A DNA stretch of 64,000 nt from Ypsolopha sequella. Taxonomy: Eukaryota; Arthropoda; Insecta; Lepidoptera; Ypsolophidae. The position numbers and the translations under genes were made by a program. Positions 30,624-41,997 of the stretch are shown one piece after another; positions within the stretch are counted from its first letter, which is position 1; each line of letters begins with the position of its first letter. The stretch covers positions 41,226,310 to 41,290,309 of the forward strand of contig OW203983.1 in assembly GCA_934047225.1 (NCBI GenBank), in the 5' to 3' direction. Below the pieces are notes generated by a model. That model saw only the letters and a program-made list of their open reading frames with translations, searched no databases and was not told the origin of the DNA.

Positions 30624-30844
30624 CTGGGGATCTAAATAGGCCAACTTGGGTGAATTATAAAATGATTTGAAAGTAGGATGGAATCAGAGTTTTTTCACGC
30701 GTGCAAAAGAGACGGCATTAGAACAGAATCATATTATGATTCTGTTGTAATGCCGTCTCTTTTGCACGCATGAAGAAACTCTGACTCTATCCTACTTTCA
30801 AATCATTTCATGATTCACCCAAGTTGGCCTTTTTAGGTCCCCTG
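30624..30844. repeat. 221-bp hairpin MITE (AAAAAGGCC), copy 1
   Basis: The left arm aggccaacttgggtgaatta plus 'gatttgaaagtaggatgga' is inverted to the right arm almost to the centre (atcatattatgat). The right end aggtcccctg suggests a hAT-like CAGGGGACC terminus, but no 8-bp duplication was found. A shorter copy lies at 44721-44863. Confidence 0.85.
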
Positions 30845-30925
30845 TTCTTATCGATAAATACTGTCAGCATTCGCAGGAGTTTGATGCATAAAAATGGCTG
30901 TTTTGTATATTTTATTACAATCCGC

Positions 30926-31873
30926 TTAAGGTGCTACGGAAAAAAAATCGGCACTTTTAGAACTTGCATATCTACTCAATAAAGAAGGTATTATTTGGAT
31001 AAAATAGAATATTATTTTTGGAATCTTTTTCTAGGGATCTGTTAAACAGAAACGCGATTCGAGAAATTCGGCTCGATTATTGAAATGAGGTCCTTTTCAA
31101 CACCATTTCACCTAGTTTGACAATTTTGTATGACATATGTATATATATAAAGTAGAGCCACTATGACAGCTGCATTTAGTGATGAGGTACATTTCAAATT
31201 TCGGTTAAAAATAAAAATCAAGTGTGAGTTCACTCAACATTAGACACGTCATTCAACATTCAACATAATGATACAAAAGGAAAATGTGCCAAAACCAGTG
31301 GCGTAGCTATCGGAGGGCTATGCGGTGTAGTGCCCCGGGGCCCCCAAGAGATGTTTAAATATCTAAATCGAAAAAAGTATTTTACTATCATTTATTTTCG
31401 TTTAGTTTAACTTCGTCATTGTTTTGTTTTTAATTAAATATTATTGCGTAACTTGGCGAACTCAAACACGACCTATAAAACATGAGAAACTTAAAAAAAA
31501 AATCTTTGTTTCTATACGAATTCTATTGCACAATAAAGCAACATTCAAATCGAAATAAAATAACCGAAACAAGTAGTACATCACTATCAACAATGAAGTA
31601 TTACATTTTTTAATTCACACTTGCTTATAAATAATTACGATACTTTGTAGGCATTTAAACGTCATAGGCGCCATCACTCGATGGCTCTACTGTAGATGGG
31701 TTTTAACAGTATCTAGGACCTGGTTAAACAAAATTTGATAGCAAGTTGAGTACATTTTATAATAATAAAAAACCGACTTTTTGCTACTTTTCCTCGAGCC
31801 CGTCCCTCTCGCACTGAGGGTTTTTCCGCATATAGAGTAACAGGAACGCTAAAACATTTACATATCGCCTTAA
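30926..31873. mobile_element. TTAA MITE family A, copy 6, interrupted
   Basis: TTAA at 30926-30929 and 31870-31873. The family sequence is continuous except for an insertion at 31151-31691. Confidence 0.85.
31151..31691. mobile_element. insertion with AGTAGAGCCA ends inside the MITE
   Basis: 541 bp starting agtagagccactatgac and ending atggctctact, with inverted ends. Inside, near 31298, cagtggcgtagctatcgg followed by gccccggggcccccaa resembles a hAT-type terminus, so a further nested fragment is likely. No clear target duplication. Confidence 0.65.
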
Positions 31874-32970
31874 AACTCCATGTCTATTTGTTCTAAAAAT
31901 ACATTATTCACAAACTTACATATACAGGCTGTAGTGACTACAGAAAATAAATGGTTACTTACCACTATCTTAATGTAAAAGATTGAGGATAATTCATGAC
32001 TTTTAAAACAAATTGGATTCAGTTCCGTCCATGTAGAAAGTAAAAATTCGAAAAAAATATAACGTGTTTTATTAACTCAATACAATTATTTATTACACTT
32101 CATAAATAAGCATACTTTTAATCTTCTTTTAAATTATATAACTTTAAAAAAAGGATGAATTTCCCGAAAAAAGCGATTCAATTTCCATATTTCAAAACCG
32201 ATTGAAACGAAACCAACCCACGCAGATACTAACTAGAAAATAACATATTTATTACATAAATAAATTAAAATCATGTCCTAAAGTAGCCGTGATTTCAAAA
32301 TAACTGAAGTTTTGCGTGCGCGGCATCTGATAAGAGCAGCAGGATAGACTATTGAAAACAAAAGCGTTAGAGCAGGACTGAATTTTAGCATTGTGCAGCC
32401 CCTTAAAACCAGTGACTCATTTACCACATTAGCACATATACTGTGACATTAGTGTGAGCACTCGGTTCAAAAACAAGCATGGAGATACTTATCCGGCAAA
32501 AATAACTTCAACGATGCTAACACCTTTGATTAAACACTTTTGAAGCCAGATAGGTTTAAACAAATATTTATAAGGCATAATCTTGCCGAATTCTACTGTC
32601 GTCGTTTGAAAGGATAATTCATTTCGTTTCATTTCTTGAATAACAAGCTAACTAACACCGATTCTACAGAATGATGCGAAAAACCGTTCTCCCGCGAAAA
32701 AACTAAGAGCAAAAAAGGTATTCTGTATAGTCGTAAAAAGTGTTGTTGTGAAATAAGAGTATTAAGTACTTTACTTTTTGTTATTAATAATGTTGTAAAT
32801 CTAACAACTAAAATTTAAACTTAGTACAGGTCCCAGCAGCAAATAATGCACATCGTATCGTAGCGACATCTCTGTCGCACTATGCACTAACAGTCTGGTG
32901 ACAGAGACGGCGCTCTACGAAGCCGAAGATAGCCAATGTGCATTATTTATTGCCGGGTACTATCTTTGGT
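31874..32970. other. no gene seen
   Basis: Non-coding. It includes a short region near 32845-32955 in which 'aataatgcaca' and its inverse occur. Confidence 0.4.
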
Positions 32971-32974
32971 GGTA

Positions 32975-33335
32975 GAGCTGATGCCGGGCTCGACTGTGGA
33001 GGTACCACCATCTTACTTGGAGACCCCCTCGAAGTATTTCGGGGGAGAGTAAGAGGACAGCTCACAAGCAAAAAACCAGGAGGCTAACCATGCCTGGAGC
33101 CGACGGATGGCGGTATATCCATCCCTAATAGCCGGGCCTTATATGGAACAGACTGGTGACGGGCAGCGGCGTCACTGGTGCGAGGGTTCTGGCACCGCTC
33201 TCATCAACCCGCCTGCCCAGCGTGTGTGAGTATGGGCAATTCTTCCAGGATGACCGCCGGGAGTGGCAAAGTCCTGGAAAGGCTTATGTCCATCAGTGGA
33301 AGAACTAGGATGATGGATGATGGATGGGTGACTGT
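32975..33335 (+). repeat. 3' end of an RTE-like non-LTR element
   Basis: gcttatgtccatcagtggaa followed by a (GGAT)n tail is the usual 3' end of lepidopteran RTE-like elements. The upstream part (agctgatgccgggctcgac; ggaggtaccaccatcttac; accaggaggctaaccatgcc) is inverted at 52571-53155 and, shortened, at 44098-44355. Confidence 0.7.
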
Positions 33336-33903
33336 ATTTGCTTTGATGAAAAAAAAATTTAAGATATCTGTAGATTCAGATATTCTCACCTTAATTTTAT
33401 TTGCTAAATGAGATATTTCGTGTTTCGGTTTAACGCAAACTCTTTCTAAAAAAGCTTTTTTATAATAAAAGCTACTTTTGGTTACCACCGTTTTACAGAT
33501 AACTTTTTTACTACACTCAGATTTCGTTATAAAATCCCACCTCTAGGGTATGATTCTAAAATAATTCGAATATCTCATCTTGGAACGAGACAACCAAATG
33601 ATAAGGACAGATTTCGTAGTCGTATACGATAAGACGTTTAATACTTGGGAATCAGACGCCCTCGGAGGCTTGATTAATGAAGGCTCTGATTATAATCTTG
33701 AGACGAGCCCGTTAAAAATGAACGTGATGTTTTTTATTCTGCAACAAATAAAATTCAAGCATAATATAAACATGAACTAGGCTTAGCAAGAATTTAGACC
33801 TGAGAAATGCTACTGTTTTGGATAGCTGAATGAAAAATATAATTAATAATTTACCTATAGGCCAAGATTCGTCAAATATCAAAGGTCAAAAAAGTTCCGA
33901 AAG
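33336..33903. other. no recognised gene
   Basis: A short plus-strand frame at 33580-33780 has no match I know. Confidence 0.35.
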
Positions 33904-34095
33904 CAGCGGTAGCTCAGTCAGTAGGACGCCGGGCTCTCAATTTTGAGACCGGGTTCAAATCCCGTCGGTTGAGCATGGACTGAATTTATTGTAATACCTA
34001 TTATTTATATACTTATTTATCAGTTGCTGACGTAGAAGGAAAGTACTGTGAAGTAAACCTGTCCTAAAAAGTTTGTATTTGTGCCCGAAATACAG
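33904..34095 (+). repeat. tRNA-derived SINE
   Basis: An A-box-like TAGCTCAGTCAG at 33910 and a B-box-like GGTTCAAATCC at 33952 lie at pol III promoter spacing. The 3' side would not close a normal acceptor stem with the 5' side, so it is not a functional tRNA gene. Downstream, gaaggaaagtactgtgaagt plus aaacctg corresponds to the conserved core of lepidopteran tRNA-derived SINEs. Confidence 0.75.
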
Positions 34096-35292
34096 CGATA
34101 ACTCTCTATCTCGTTGGGCCGCTAAAACTTAAGGTAAAAAGAGGTTGTTATGTCGGCAACGTATGTCGTGACGATATTTGTAAGTAGATTTTCTTATCTA
34201 CCTTGATCAACGAACTAAAAGTTTATGGAAATCTATATATCACTACACGGCGGTTGTGTGTAATTTTGAGTATACTACACGTACTTAGCTCACTACGATA
34301 ATCGCAATGTTTGGCTAGTGATTATCACGCCATTCTGATTCCAGCCAATCATAGACTTGAGTCGGACCAAAAAGAGTGAACCTAGTCGTAGTCTTTTTGT
34401 TATTGTATTAAAGAAGAAAATGTAAAAAGCACTATACGCGGTAATGTGTCAATAGTTTATAAACTTATTTCGTTTTTAGAGTTTTTGGTTATAAATTTAT
34501 GAAAATTTGGAATACTTACGCATAAAAACTAATGCCATGACTCTTGCAATGTTTACTCGGGTTTCTTATGCATATATAAGTTATGCACCATTTCACAGTG
34601 CAACCTGGCATTTCGTTATAATTCTGTTGTGCTCACTAGTGTGGACGGCGCACCGCGCAGCGCAAGACTGATAAACAAAATACACATAAATATAAGCCTT
34701 GCCCACCTGGGCACATAGTGGCGTCAATTTTCAAACGAGTTTCTGCTTCCATAAAATTTTAGTTCGTTGATCTCGATATAAAAACCTGTATACAAATATT
34801 TATATCATCTGTCACTTTTGACATCTGTCAAAAAATCTATTTTAAAACAAAATTTCTGTCTCTTTGCCATTTGTAAAAAAATTAACACATTATGGGAGTG
34901 GTTATGAAATCATTGTAGACCACTATTTTTCATCAAAAACACCCACGATTCGGTCACGGACTGCAAGAAACGTCAAAAATTGCTGAAAAAATATACTGTC
35001 AAATGTGGTTGTGCACTTGTGCAGCTAGCTTCAGGCCACTACGAACCACCATGGTATGGTATGGAATATGGTGGTCTCAGAATAAGGAATTCTGAGATGG
35101 AGGTTGATGATGGTTTGACACTTCAATGGTCGGTCACGAAGTCCGTATGTGTTTGTTTACGTAACCGACTTACCAACGATAGCTGAGCGTGGTGAATCTA
35201 ATTGTTTTGATAACCACAACCAATATCTATTGTATCCACAGACAGTCAATTTGTCTGTGGTTGTATCACGGGTTTAGATAAGGGGTCATTAA
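34096..35292. other. no recognised gene
   Basis: Non-coding. A small inverted motif near 34965-35180 and a frame at 34980-35186 have no recognised content. Confidence 0.35.
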
Positions 35293-35453
35293 AGCTGATT
35301 CTGAAGGCTTTAATTTTAGTTTTCGTGCTGTCGAAACTAAATTTTTTTTATTGCAAAATAGTCCTTAAATGCTACGAACAAAAGCTAAATTACTTTGGAA
35401 TAATTTTAGTTTCGACAGCACTAAAACTAAAATTAAAGCCTTCAGAATCGGCT
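35293..35453. repeat. 161-bp hairpin element
   Basis: The ~49-bp left arm (agctgattctgaaggcttta...) is inverted to the right arm ending 'gccttcagaatcggct'. A single arm is also found at 2768-2816. Confidence 0.85.
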
Positions 35454-35466
35454 ACAATAACACCTT

Positions 35467-35601
35467 TTCGGCGCAACACAACTTGACTTAATTGACAGGA
35501 CTAAACTTAATTTAAGTGTTCTGTCCTATTCTTTCTGTATCGAAAAGACAAAGAAGGGACGCTCAAAATATGGTTAGTCTTGTCAGTTGTGTTGCGCCGA
35601 A
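35467..35601. repeat. TTCGGCGCAACACAACTT hairpin MITE, copy 2
   Basis: The left arm ttcggcgcaacacaacttga is mirrored at 'gttgtgttgcgccgaa'. Same family as 17649-17793. Confidence 0.85.
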
Positions 35602-35942
35602 TCGACACCATTGTCCAACTAAACGGCCCGTTATCCAAATGGTTGGACAAAGTAGTTTGACTACGACCCCTGTATGAGTCTAGCATCATCGATTTTATGT
35701 AATAATATTACATATCTCGAGCGAAACTTCGCGAGCAGCTGCAGGGGCAGAACATATTTCAGATAGTGCACGTGACGATGAATGTTTCTGTTTTAGAATT
35801 CTTTCCGTGCCCGTACTTGTAGAAGACGAAAGAATAGAAAATGGGTTTGCTATTTTTTTATTCCTACAAAAATCAAACATTAACACGACATGGGGCTGCA
35901 ACATTCCTATTGAGTTTTATTGTAAAGAACGATTTAAAGGAA

Positions 35943-36309
35943 AGGGTACCTCCCCTACACGTAAAGTGGGGATGATTTTGTGTTTCTCGTCTATCCTTAA
36001 ATGGGTGTCGTTGGATAAGTAATTAAAAATATTGGGGGTGTTAGAAAATCATGCTTTGATCCAGGGTTCCGTTTGCAAAATATTAAGCTTAAAAGTGTTA
36101 ATTTTTGTTAGAGTTATGGTCCCCCCCCCCCTTTTAGTCCCCTCTAAACACGGGGCGATTCGCATCAGCAGGAACAAAATGTATGGTCGTTCTTGGGAAG
36201 AGCAACTTCCGAGTGTACTAGAAGTTTGGCGCAATCTGTATTATTATAGATAATGGTACGGAACCCTTCGTGCGCGAGTCCAACTCACACTTGGCCGGTT
36301 GTTTTAAGG
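35943..36309 (+). repeat. 'ggttccgt' lepidopteran repeat, 3' part
   Basis: gtacctcccctacacgtaaa, ccagggttccgtttgc, aacacggggcgattcgcatc and tggtacggaaccc are all found in the same order at 61955-62420. The right end turns into tcacacttggccggt. Confidence 0.8.
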
Positions 36310-36483
36310 TCCAAGACCAGAGACGCAGCAAAATTATCTAACAACGCCAATGCGATTATATATATTATTTATTTATCTGTTACCTATAGAAGAGCGGATC
36401 CTCCCATTACAGGTATATCTCCCTTAAAAGGAGACTCCAACCACTGTCTACGAAATTGTATGTCTAAGTTTGGTAATAAATAA

Positions 36484-36855
36484 CTTTTTATGCATCAAAA
36501 CCGAACAAAAAGTCGATTATTTTGCCCTAGGGCTTTATTATTATTTTTTTTTTTATTTATTTACAATGGTTGGCTAACTTGTAGACTTTCCTGTGTACCA
36601 TAGATGTTATACTTTTTTTTCCACTGTTTAACGGCTCTGGATACAGTCCTTTTGAGCCAATTATAATTTAAAGTTCACAAGATTATATTTGTTTTCATTT
36701 CCTCACACTATGCATTGAAAAACGTAGTATGATACACGGGCGTATAAGCAATAAATTACTCGGTTACGTTTAAAACACTCGCTATGCTCGTGTTTTAAAT
36801 CGTCCTCGTAATTTATTCCTTTGCGCCCTTGTAGCATAAACTACTATTGTATTTA
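36484..36855 (+). repeat. family C repeat, copy 1
   Basis: A 370-bp repeat with copies at 41998-42366 (same orientation) and 38258-38602 (inverted). Landmarks are tttttatgcatcaaaaccga, agtcgattattttgccctag, 'acggctctggatacagtcct' and 'gtagtatgatacacgggcgt'. It contains a GA-step hairpin at 36769-36799. Confidence 0.85.
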
Positions 36856-37499
36856 TGTATTTTGTATTTGTATGCAGCGTTACAAGAACCACTTAGCAGA
36901 GGCCACTCACATTACATCATACTTGGGCTAGGTACTTCAAAACGTTTGTGCTATAAGTACCGTCATTCAAGTCTGCTATATGCCTGAGGACGCACTAATA
37001 GGTCTTTGCCTATGAAATTGCCGAAATTTTCTTACAGATTCATGAGTTCATAATTCCTGTAGTTCAACAGCTATTTCCACTATTTGTTTTTTGTTTGAAA
37101 GTTGATTTCAAGGTTTTACATCTAGGTATTAAATTTCGTTTTTAATAACACTTTGTAAACAAAAATTTAATTTTCAAAAACAGTTCGTCCTAAATGCCAT
37201 CCATTTCCATGAAAAGATTCGTAATAATTTTTACAGCTGCCACTTTTCAAAAATGTATTAATTGCTGTTAGCTTTATGTTGTCTCATTCATACACAAAAG
37301 AAATTTCATAATTTGGATTTGTCATTCCTAAAAAAAATGCAAAAATGTTGGTACTGAAAATTGAGTTTCCTTCAAATTCTCTATAGAAAACGGCAATTTC
37401 ATACGTAAAGGCCTATTATAAGACCATGCTACGACGACGTAGAACGTAGTCCTTCTACGCCGCGCCGTAGCGATAGACACTAATGTATATAAAGGGTAA
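36856..37499. other. no gene seen
   Basis: Non-coding. At 37430-37475 the word cgtag and its complement recur several times. Confidence 0.4.
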
Positions 37500-38030
37500 G
37501 ACTGTACCTGAGCCTAGAGCATGACCAACTCCAGGCTATCTAGGATTCGTTATTATTGTTATTCGATATCTAGGATAGAAATTTGGACTCTCCTTGTATT
37601 GAAAAAAATATATTTGGTTTATTAATCTTTTCTCTAGGCATCTTACGTATAAACAGTGTACTAAGATTTGTAATGTTGTCAAAAAAAATGTTTTGCACCC
37701 TCTTTTTTTTGGTTTTCAAACGTTCGCTTCAAAAACGCGGTTAAGAGATCAACACGATATTTTTTTTAATAAAATAGTTAATAAAAATATGAAGGTATAT
37801 CACCTAAATTCAATATTTTTTTCCCTACAAAATATTTCAGTATTAGCTAAAAACACACCAATTTGTTGTTTCACTGCGTGATCACTAGTATTACGCGTCC
37901 AAGAAAAAGAGGCCAAAGAGCCAACATATAATCGCCTCTATGAAAAGCAAATAAAGTCTTTGCCATTAGACTTATTGTGCTGGACGGGTAATAAAAAAAG
38001 TTGCCATCCTCTTAAACGATGAACTTCACA
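37500..38030 (+). repeat. family B repeat, copy 3
   Basis: Starts near gactgtacctgagcct and ends 'gctggacgggtaataaaaaa' then 'gccatcctcttaaacg', with a TTAA at the right end. Confidence 0.75.
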
Positions 38031-38084
38031 TTTTTACATTTATTTCATCTCACCTTAACTTTTTTATATTTTTTACCTGTCAAC

Positions 38085-38150
38085 CACTCGACTGATGACG
38101 GCCTCACTGATGAGGCCGAAATATATCGAAAAAATATAAAGTTTATCATT
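38085..38150 (+). repeat. short structured repeat CTGATGA...GAAA
   Basis: cgactgatgacggcctcact followed by gatgaggccgaaatatat forms a GGCCTC/GAGGCC hairpin between CTGATGA and GAAA. Similar units lie at 2959-2986, 39097-39129 and 48643-48665. It resembles part of a hammerhead ribozyme core but has an extra C before the stem. Confidence 0.5.
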
Positions 38151-38257
38151 TTTTAATTATTATAATTGCTTTATCAATATCATAATGCACACATGCAAAC
38201 ACCAATATACTGATGTTACTAAACGTCACATGCAGCACACGAGCTTAGTGAACACGT

Positions 38258-38602
38258 TATAGTAGTTTATGCTACTAGGGCGAAAAGGAATACATTACGA
38301 GGACGATTTACCGAGTAATTTATTGCTCTTACGCCTGTGTATCATACTACGTTTTTCAATGCATAAAGTGAGGAAATAAAACAAATATAATCTTGTGAAC
38401 TTTAAATTATTATTGGCTCAAAAGGACTGTATCCAGAGCCGTTAAACAGTGGAAAAAAAAAGTATAACATTTATGGTACACAGGAAAGGTTGCAGGTTAA
38501 CCAACTTCTCATAAATAAATATAAAAAAAAATAAAGCCCTAGGGCAAAATAATCGACTTTTTGTTCGGCTTTTATGCATAAAAAGTGGGCGATTACGAGC
38601 AC
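38258..38602 (-). repeat. family C repeat, copy 2 (inverted), hairpin missing
   Basis: Matches copies 1 and 3 throughout, but the ~33 bp containing the GA-step hairpin is absent between gaggacgattt and accgag. Confidence 0.82.
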
Positions 38603-38698
38603 TTGCATTGAAAATTATTTTATCTACTCCCCTACTGCAATAAGGCAATAGCAACATCAAAAACAGTTTCATAAGTACCTAAATTGTTTACCCAATGT

Positions 38699-38768
38699 AT
38701 AATATTACATTATAACACCGCGATTCTGTGCTGCGATTGGCCAAACTTATTATGAAACCACCGACACA
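38699..38768 (+). repeat. CCAAT-containing repeat, copy 2
   Basis: taatattacattataacacc and gcgattggccaaac, as at 14326-14402 (inverted) and 40355-40402. Confidence 0.5.
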
Positions 38769-39508
38769 GTCAGCTACAGAGACGATAAATAAGTCCTGAC
38801 CTTATTTCTTAAGCCCCTTACGCCCCTTTTATCCCGATTGGCTTTTAAGCCGCATTGCCGAGACAACGCACCCGAGGTACATGAACGAAAGTTCTTCTTA
38901 TATTTCGTGAAATTGTTAGTTGACAATATAATAAATAAAGACGATATTTTTGATGGTCATTGATAAAGTATTGTGTGCAACTGAACATGGTTTGACATTA
39001 GGACATCCGTGCAAATTTATTAGCACTCATGTCCCAATGGCTCAAATTATGTTACAGTGGCACAAAATACTATTTTACCCTTAAGTCATTAATCGACTGA
39101 TGACAGGCGCCGCATTAAAGAGGCCGAAATAGTTATTTGAATTCTTATATTTTATTTTGATAATTTCCCTTCAGTAAAAAAAGGCATAATATTCTTAACC
39201 AATCCTACTTCTACCCTCTTTGGTTTTCCCAAACAAACCAATCACAATAGAGAACTGAGAGATTATTAGATTACAATAGACTTAATTATGCGATTCTGCT
39301 GTTATAAAACTACGAGAAAGAAAATTCATGAGTAGTCTACGCTATAAGTCTTCATTCTATGTTTTTTTTATGAAAACTAAAATGAACTGCACTAGCGGTT
39401 GCATCCAGCACTACGGATTATACGACATTCTATTCACGGCTGTATACGTGCACGCAAATAATATGATGAATGTATTTTTATCCTCCCAACGACGCGACGC
39501 CTAGATTT

Positions 39509-40093
39509 TTTTTTGGAAGTGTCAAGCCTGCCACCAGCGGCTGTTTAGCAAAATAATATAATCTGCCACTAGCGGCAGAATAACAAAATAATTATTCTAC
39601 CACAGGTTTATGATTATAGAAATGTACTTCCTAACGTCAACTAGATAAGGTACAATATTTATTACACGTTGGTTGAACGTAGTGAGTATAGCTACTGGTG
39701 GCTGAATAGCAGAAACGGCTATCCTGTCGCAAGTTAATTTATGGGCCATTTGAACCTATCAATACTAAAGTATTTTAATGACACAAATTCATTTCTGTAT
39801 CGGCTACGGCGCTGCGGGAAGTGCAGCCCCTTCGCGCCTTCGGCTTTTTATATACACTCTAGGGGTAGTAGCCAAAAGACTGTATAGAGTCGGGGTGTGC
39901 TGAGTCGCTCTTGCCCTTCTTCTTAGCAAGACTAATCGAATGGGCGTAGTTAGGCATATATTTACATACATTTCAATAATCATAAACTTGTGGTAAAATA
40001 ATTATATTTGTTATTCTGCCGCTAGTGGCAGAATATATTATTTTGCTATACGGTCGCTGGTGGCAGGCTAGACACTTTCGTTTTTTTTTAATG
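39509..40093. mobile_element. 585-bp element with about 100-bp inverted ends
   Basis: The left end agtgtcaagcctgccaccag, then 'ctgccactagcggcagaata', is inverted at 39975-40080 ('attctgccgctagtggcaga' ... 'gctggtggcaggctagacac'). The interior carries the 39800-39905 repeat shared with 20150-20395. No protein. Confidence 0.8.
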
Positions 40094-40525
40094 GGCTCAC
40101 AACCAACGTTCTTTTGAAAGGGCTTCAGGTTAGTAGCATATTTGGTACTTGGTACCTGGGTCGTAGGAAACTATAAAAATCACTGTGTCAAAAAAATTTC
40201 ATTTCGCGTTAACCCCAAGTCAGACCAATACCTGTTTGTAGGACCGTAAGCGTTATGAGGATAATTCAGTAGGTACTGTTGACTTCAATGAGTTTGAAGA
40301 AATTTTATCTACTTCCATTTTCAAAAGCTGTTTTACCCACATTGTTTGACTGATTTTATAATATTAAATTAAAACACCGCGATTCTGCGCTATGATCGTC
40401 TCAATTTATCGTAACACTGCCAACGATCGTCACAGGAACGATGAGAAATATAAGGGTGAGGTCAAGTGGCAATACCGAGAGACGCACCTGAACTTATATT
40501 ACGCGACAGGCTCGGAAGTGCGAGT

Positions 40526-41370
40526 GATTTCTTTATTCTTTATTCTTTATTGCACAAAAAACTTGAATAATATAACATACACATGAATAAAAATTTGTAC
40601 AAGGGCGAGCTTTTTCTAAAGAAATTTCAATGTCGGCAAATAATTGTGCACAACTTTAAAAACAGAAAACTAAAAAGAATAAAAGGAAATTTAATGAATA
40701 AGATACATGCAAATATACATATACTTTTACATATACAAGGTGAATTTGTGTACATCGTCCAAATTCATACTTGAGCCTTGGTAAGTGATCAGCATCATGA
40801 AACAATAACGATTTTTGTAAAATTCATGAAATGAAATTTCGACTCTCCATAGTAATTCACTCAGGACTGGGAGTGAATTACTATGGGAAGCCGAAATTTT
40901 ATTATACGAATTTCACAAAAATTTCATGATGCTGATCACTTACCAAGCCTCCAGGATGAATTTGGACGATTATCAAAATGTCACCTTGTATGACTATATC
41001 CAATAAATAAACAATACTTAATTACTCAAAATAAACGTACGTAAAATAACATTATTTAATAATATATATTAATAAAACATATTAGATACATAAATATTCC
41101 AACTAATAAAATGCAGATAGTTAGAAACAAAAATTTACTCTTACAGAGAAAATGCTGTTTAAGCTTTCTTTTAAATGTCGATATAGATGGGCTGTCTCTA
41201 ATATTACCCTTCTGGTTCATGGCTGCACACATGACAGAATGTCCAAATTGTTCGATTACTTATATGCTAGATAATATGAGAGTCAAAATTCACAACAGAC
41301 ATATAATACGATTGTTATATGGATTATTAGCTAGGCAGACTATTCTATAATCGAGCGGCTCAAACTGAGA
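40526..41370 (-). repeat. 3' end of a jockey-like non-LTR element (minus), with a MITE inside
   Basis: attctttattctttattgca at 40532 is the complement of an AATAAAGAAT tail, and ttgtacaagggcgagc is close to the 'cgcccttgtaca' signature of lepidopteran jockey-like 3' ends. The MITE at 40734-40990 interrupts it. The part beyond 40991 may be more of the same 3' region, but no protein is readable. Confidence 0.55.
40734..40990. repeat. TACAAGGTGAATT hairpin MITE, copy 1
   Basis: 257 bp folding almost completely on itself. tacaaggtgaatttgtgtac is mirrored by 'caccttgta', and gtaagtgatcagcatcatga is mirrored by tcatgatgctgatcacttac. The centre is near 'tcaggactgggagtgaat'. A second copy lies at 59743-60008. 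The TACAAGGTGA end is shared with 56945-57218. Confidence 0.9.
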
Positions 41371-41376
41371 AGGATT

Positions 41377-41695
41377 TATAGTCTTCGACCAAAATAAAAT
41401 AAATGGACGGGCCACAGCGTACAGATTTTTTAAAGCTTGTAAAGTGAGCGCCGGCTCTCACTTCATCTCAGTCGGTCTCTGTTAGAAGAGTGACAAGTAC
41501 GCTTATTATTAAATGTCATCCAAATAACTGACAAAAAAATGCCTTCTTGTGCATTTCCAAAGTGCAAAAAGAAAAATAAAGACTAACAATTAGGTATTGA
41601 AGTATAGTATATATCCAATTGCTCAGACTCGTTATGAGTAAGCAAATTGTAAAGACAAGGCCCGTCCATTCATTTTATTTTGGTTGAAGTTTATA
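41377..41695. mobile_element. 319-bp inverted-repeat element containing a THAP-like start
   Basis: Arms of about 37 bp: the left is accaaaataaaataaatgga followed by cgggcc, and the right is ggcccgtccattcattttat. Between the arms lies a 15-codon frame that looks like the first residues of a THAP domain (41539-41586). This suggests a deletion derivative of a transposon whose transposase starts with THAP. Confidence 0.65.
41539..41586 (+). pseudogene. THAP-domain N-terminus remnant, 15 codons
   Basis: ATG after an A run reads MPSCAFPKCKKKNKD and then stops. The Met-Pro-x-x-Cys start and Cys-x4-Cys spacing are how THAP zinc-finger domains begin, and THAP occurs in P-element- and Kolobok-type transposases. 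The second zinc pair and the rest are missing. Confidence 0.45.
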
Positions 41696-41997
41696 GTAGA
41701 AGTCTGTATTACACGAAGGTACTTGGAGGGTCCTAGTGTCGCAAGCTCTCTGAGGTCTAGTGCGGGGAGGTAAAAGCTGAAAACGATCTCGTAGGTACTG
41801 AGGGGCGCAGGAATTTGTTTAGGATGTTGAACAGTAATGCTAGCATGTGTGAGTTTCGTAGCAAACGGATAGGACGCCGTCCTAATTTACGTCTAAAATC
41901 AGACACATGGTCATACTTGCGCAAATTTCATTCTGACATGTATGTACTCGCCCCATGATATCATAATTATTATTTCAATGCATGTGCTCGTAAAGGC

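Noticed and set aside
33178..33411. 77-codon frame
   Set aside because: Mostly inside an RTE-like 3' untranslated repeat.
33904..33980. Possible functional tRNA gene (A and B boxes)
   Set aside because: The 5' and 3' ends do not form an acceptor stem and a SINE core follows, so it is a SINE head.
38085..38150. Calling a hammerhead ribozyme as a feature
   Set aside because: An extra C before the stem and no identified cleavage strand, so it is kept as a lead only.
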